This document shows positions 7,065 through 9,796 of a stretch of DNA of 9,796 nt, one piece after another. The translations under genes and the position numbers were made by a program. Under the pieces are notes generated by a model. It had not been told where the DNA came from, did not search any database, and saw only the letters and a program-made list of their open reading frames with translations. The DNA comes from Gemmatimonadota bacterium. Lineage in GTDB: Bacteria; Gemmatimonadota; Gemmatimonadetes; Gemmatimonadales; Gemmatimonadaceae. The stretch covers positions 1-9,796 of the forward strand of contig JAEUJK010000010.1 in the NCBI GenBank assembly GCA_016794735.1. The letters are read 5' to 3'. Each line of letters starts with the position of its first letter. Positions within the stretch are counted from its first letter, which is position 1.

Positions 7065-9569
7065 ATGGCAGCCAAGAAGAAGGCAGCAGCAAGCAAGAAG
7101 GCGTTAGGCGTCCGGCGTGTCGTCGGGCGGGGCGCCTCGCGCGCGGCAACGAAGGCGGCGGCCAAGCGGCCGGCGGCCTCGCGTCGTCGTGCCGCCGAGG
7201 TCATGGAGGCGGTGCTGGACGACGCGCCGACGAGTGGCGCGGCCCTCGTCATCGTCGAGTCGCCGGCCAAGGCCAAGACGATCGGCAAGTACCTGGGGCG
7301 CGGCTATCGCGTGAAGGCGACGATCGGCCACGTGCGGGACCTGCCGCAGAAGAAGCTCGGCATCGCGCTCGACAAGGGCTTCGAGCCGGAGTACGTGACG
7401 ATCGAGGGGAAGGAGAAGACCCTCGCCGAGTTGAAGGCCGCCGCCGCCGACGCCAGCGCCGTGTACATCGCCACCGACCCTGATCGCGAGGGAGAGGCGA
7501 TTGGCTGGCATGTGGCCGAGCAGATCACCGGCACGAAGTCCAAGTCCCGGGCCCCGGTGCATCGTGTGCTCTTCCACGAGATCACCAAGGAAGGGGTGCG
7601 GGCGGCGATGGAGAAGCCGCGCGCCATCGACACGCGGCTCTTCGAGGCGCAGCAGGCGCGTCGCATCCTGGACCGGCTGGTGGGCTACAAGGCGTCGCCC
7701 ATCCTGTGGAAGGTGGTGAAGAAGGGACTCTCCGCGGGGCGCGTCCAGACGGTGGCGCTGCGCCTGATCGTCGAGCGGGAGCGCGACATCCGCGCCTTCA
7801 AGCCGCAGGAGTACTGGAGCATCGCGGCGGAGCTGCAGAAGGGCGGGCAGACCTTCGCGGCCAAGTTGCACGCCATCGACGAGAAGAAGCTCGAGGTGCA
7901 CGACGCGGCGCATGCCCATGGGATCGTGGCCGACGTCCAGCAGGCGGCGGCAAAGCTTGGCGCGGCGCTGGCCGCGTCGGCCCGCGGCCCGTTAGGCGTC
8001 TTCCCGCTGACGGACGTCAAGCGGCGTGAGCGCCGCAAGAATCCGGCGGCGCCGTTCACGACGTCCACGCTGCAGCAGGAAGCAGCCAAGAAGCTGAGCT
8101 TCGGGTCCAAGCGCACCATGCGCCTGGCCCAGGACCTGTACGAAGGCATCGAGCTGGGCAAGGACGAGGGCGCGGTGGGTCTCATCACCTACATGCGTAC
8201 CGACTCCACCCGCGTCGCGGAAAGCGCGGCGTTGCAGGCGCGCGACCTCCTGCGCCAGCAATACGGGGACACCTTCCTCGCCAACGGTCCGCAGCTGTAC
8301 GGCAAGGCGGGGGCGAACACCCAGGACGCGCACGAGTGCGTGCGTCCCACGGACCCGTCGCGGCACCCGGACGAGGTGCGGCGGTACCTCAAGGACGACC
8401 AGTTCAAGCTCTACCAGCTCATCTGGCAGCGCTTCATGGCGTCGCAGATGGCCCCCGCGGTCTTCGACACGACGACCCTCGACTTCGAGTTCAACGGGGC
8501 GAAGGCGCGTTACGTGTTCCGTGCCACGGGGAGCGTGATCAAGTTCAAGGGTTTCCTGGCGCTCTACCGCGAGTCGCGCGAAGAAGGCGACGGCAAGGCG
8601 CTCGAGGACGAGCAGGCGCTCCCGGTCGCGGTCGTCGGCGACCTGGTCCCGCTGCACACCATCACGCCGAACCAGCACTTCACCGAGCCGCCCCCGCGAT
8701 TCTCCGAGGCCAGCCTGGTCAAGGAACTGGAGCGGCTGGGGATCGGCCGGCCGTCGACCTACGCATCGATCATCTCGACCCTGGTCGACCGGCGGTATGT
8801 CCTCCTCGAGCAGCGGCGCTTCACCCCGACCTCGTTAGGCGAGAGCGTCGAGCGCGTGATGGTCAAGCAGTTCCCCGACATCTTCAACGTCGGCTTCACG
8901 AGCGAGATGGAAGGGGAGCTCGACAAGATCGAGGAAGGGGAGCTGCCGTGGCGGCGCGTCCTCAAGGACTTCTACGGCCCGTTCGAGACGTCGCTGCAGG
9001 ACGTCGACGTGGGTGGCTTGATCGCCGAGGCGCACGACCTCTCGGCCCTCGCGAAGGAGAAGTGCCCCAAGTGTGGTGGCGCGCTCGTGCCGAAGGGCGG
9101 GTTCTTCGGGCCGTTCGTCGCATGCGAGAACCACCCGAAGAACTGTGACTTCACGCGGCCGGTGAGCGGGGAGAAGAAGCCCGCGGTCGTCACCGACTAC
9201 ATGTGCCATGAGTGCGGGGCGCCGATGGTCATTCGCCATGGGCGCAGTGGCGACTTCCTCGGGTGCTCCAAGTTCCCGAAGTGTCGCGGCACCCGGTCCA
9301 TGCCCACCGGTGTCATGTGTCCCAAGGACGGGGGCGAACTGGCCCAGCGCCGCTCCAAGGCGCGCGGCAAGACCTTCTTCGGGTGCGAGAACTACCCGAA
9401 GTGCGAGTTCGTTTGCTGGGATCGTCCCGTGAAGGAAACCTGCCCCGAGTGCGGGTACGTGGGGGCGGAGGCCAAGTCGAACAAGACACGGGGTGAGTTC
9501 CGGAAGTGCCTCAAGTGCGCCAACGAGTGGGACGTGGTGCCCGCCGAGGAGCCGGCCGCCGTCGGCTGA
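7065..9569 (+). CDS. topA: DNA topoisomerase I (type IA) with a basic N-terminal tail and four C-terminal zinc-ribbon modules
   Basis: This 834-residue enzyme relaxes negative supercoils by cutting and resealing one strand. Residues 1-46 are a Lys/Arg/Ala-rich tail with no acidic residue before E45. The Toprim domain begins at L-V-I-V-E-S-P-A-K-A-K-T-I (61-73; E65) and has D-P-D-R-E-G-E (138-144) for Mg2+. The catalytic tyrosine is Y376 in G-L-I-T-Y-M-R-T-D-S. The type IA core continues to about 650 (G-R-P-S-T-Y-A at 561-567). The C-terminus holds zinc-ribbon modules with ligands C667/C670/C687/C694, C714/C717/C734/C740, C752/D755/C774/C780, and C793/C796/C815/C818. The third lacks its second cysteine. 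E. coli TopA starts almost directly at the Toprim motif, so the tail is an addition. The ATG at 7065 is preceded by GAGG (7057-7060) and follows the smg-like stop by six bases. ATG 7203 (M47) would remove the tail but has poor ribosome-site spacing. Three rare TTA codons (L14, L310, L591) all lie in CGTTAGGCG. Confidence 0.98.
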   Translation: MAAKKKAAASKKALGVRRVVGRGASRAATKAAAKRPAASRRRAAEVMEAVLDDAPTSGAALVIVESPAKAKTIGKYLGRGYRVKATIGHVRDLPQKKLGIALDKGFEPEYVTIEGKEKTLAELKAAAADASAVYIATDPDREGEAIGWHVAEQITGTKSKSRAPVHRVLFHEITKEGVRAAMEKPRAIDTRLFEAQQARRILDRLVGYKASPILWKVVKKGLSAGRVQTVALRLIVERERDIRAFKPQEYWSIAAELQKGGQTFAAKLHAIDEKKLEVHDAAHAHGIVADVQQAAAKLGAALAASARGPLGVFPLTDVKRRERRKNPAAPFTTSTLQQEAAKKLSFGSKRTMRLAQDLYEGIELGKDEGAVGLITYMRTDSTRVAESAALQARDLLRQQYGDTFLANGPQLYGKAGANTQDAHECVRPTDPSRHPDEVRRYLKDDQFKLYQLIWQRFMASQMAPAVFDTTTLDFEFNGAKARYVFRATGSVIKFKGFLALYRESREEGDGKALEDEQALPVAVVGDLVPLHTITPNQHFTEPPPRFSEASLVKELERLGIGRPSTYASIISTLVDRRYVLLEQRRFTPTSLGESVERVMVKQFPDIFNVGFTSEMEGELDKIEEGELPWRRVLKDFYGPFETSLQDVDVGGLIAEAHDLSALAKEKCPKCGGALVPKGGFFGPFVACENHPKNCDFTRPVSGEKKPAVVTDYMCHECGAPMVIRHGRSGDFLGCSKFPKCRGTRSMPTGVMCPKDGGELAQRRSKARGKTFFGCENYPKCEFVCWDRPVKETCPECGYVGAEAKSNKTRGEFRKCLKCANEWDVVPAEEPAAVG
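7102..7110 (+). repeat. CGTTAGGCG nonamer, copy 2 (in topA tail)
   Basis: In frame as GCG TTA GGC GTC, encoding Leu14-Gly in the basic N-terminal tail of TopA. Confidence 0.6.
7990..7998 (+). repeat. CGTTAGGCG nonamer, copy 3 (in topA core)
   Basis: In frame as CCG TTA GGC GTC, encoding Leu310-Gly of TopA. Confidence 0.6.
8833..8841 (+). repeat. CGTTAGGCG nonamer, copy 4 (in topA core)
   Basis: In frame as TCG TTA GGC GAG, encoding Leu591-Gly of TopA. Confidence 0.6.
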
Positions 9570-9613
9570 GCGGGGAATGGGTCCGGCGCGGACGCGGCGG
9601 TGAGGCGAGTCGC

Positions 9614-9626
9614 TAGCTTACGCCCA
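9614..9626 (+). promoter_or_regulatory. Predicted -10 box for leaderless trmFO transcript
   Basis: TAGCTT (9614-9619) is followed by six bases and then the ATG at 9626, so a normal -10 geometry puts +1 on the A of the start codon. It matches the TAGGTT box before the smg-like gene in sequence (TAG-N-TTA) and nearly in distance. No clear -35 element is seen around 9590-9596, and there is no Shine-Dalgarno sequence. Prediction only. Confidence 0.42.
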
Positions 9627-9796
9627 TGGGTGCTTCCATGAGTGCGAACTCCACCCCCGCGGTGCGCATCGTTGGTGGCGGCCTCGCCGGGAGCGAGGCC
9701 GCCTGGCAGCTGGCCACGCGCGGGCTGCAGGTGGAGCTGTGCGAGATGCGCCCGGTGCGTTCGACCGAGGCGCATCACACCGATCGCCTCGCCGAG
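9626..9796 (+). CDS. trmFO: tRNA:m5U54 methyltransferase, folate/FAD-dependent (TrmFO), 5' part
   Basis: The first 57 residues of a protein that continues past the window end. TrmFO uses methylene-tetrahydrofolate and FADH2 to make 5-methyluridine at position 54 of tRNA. The visible part holds the FAD-binding Rossmann motif V-R-I-V-G-G-G-L-A-G-S-E-A-A-W-Q-L-A, then the family-specific C-E-M-R-P-V-R-S-T-E-A-H-H-T-D, which matches the E-M-R-P...T-P-A-H-x-T-D block of TrmFO/Gid. This block separates it from GidA/MnmG. ATG 9626 is preferred because the TAGCTT box fits a leaderless transcript starting there. ATG 9638 is an in-frame alternative that loses four residues (M-G-A-S). topA-trmFO adjacency is well known in Firmicutes. 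Here they are 56 bases apart and trmFO seems to have its own promoter, though read-through from topA is possible because no terminator lies between them. Confidence 0.95.
   Translation, partial: MGASMSANSTPAVRIVGGGLAGSEAAWQLATRGLQVELCEMRPVRSTEAHHTDRLAE

Noticed and set aside
1428..8940. GAAGGGG seen several times on the + strand, as a segregation-type oriented motif
   Set aside because: The purine bias of coding strands and common Glu-Gly codons explain it. The frames and flanks vary, unlike CGTTAGGCG.
9581..9593. Hairpin GTCCG-GCG-CGGAC after topA as a terminator
   Set aside because: The stem is only 5 bp with a 3-base loop and no T-tract follows.
9638..9640. Second ATG as the trmFO start
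   Set aside because: It is possible, but ATG 9626 fits the -10 box for a leaderless start better. The difference is four residues.

Overview
This is a G+C-rich bacterial stretch with all genes on the + strand. It joins two conserved housekeeping/competence neighbourhoods. Gene content, high G+C and a Lys/Ala-rich N-terminal tail on TopA would suit a Gemmatimonadota-like or other deep-branching Gram-negative lineage. The secretin and the lipoprotein show that an outer membrane is present. The phylum assignment is an inference from memory of gene order, not a demonstrated result.

Layout. (1) 1-4796 is the end of a type IV pilus operon: the 3' part of pilP, then pilQ (secretin; ATGA overlap with pilP), then an 811-residue predicted lipoprotein with three Ig-like modules and a beta-propeller-like C-terminal half. 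A strong UUCG-loop hairpin terminator closes the operon. (2) 4797-4897 is a gene-free leader with a small hairpin and no convincing promoter. (3) 4898-6632 holds aroC and aroK, overlapping by 11 bp: shikimate phosphorylation and the last step to chorismate. (4) 6636-9569 holds a DUF494/Smg-like gene and topA, probably with their own promoter (TTGCCT-N18-TAGGTT) buried in the end of aroK and set for leaderless translation. (5) From 9626 the window enters trmFO, again preceded by a TAG-N-TT box that places transcription start on the ATG.

How the genes relate. PilP and PilQ build the outer-membrane channel of the pilus. The downstream lipoprotein is the least understood gene here and, by position and architecture, a candidate pilus-associated surface factor. 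The aro genes next to pilQ echo the pilMNOPQ-aroKB order of gammaproteobacteria. Smg-like before topA echoes dprA-smg-topA, and topA before trmFO echoes the Firmicutes order topA-trmFO-xerC. There is no dprA between aroK and the smg-like gene.

The most unusual non-genic signal is the nonamer CGTTAGGCG. It is found four times between 5541 and 8841, always on the + strand, and always in frame as a rare TTA leucine codon followed by GGC. No CRISPR, insertion sequence, tRNA or rRNA was seen.
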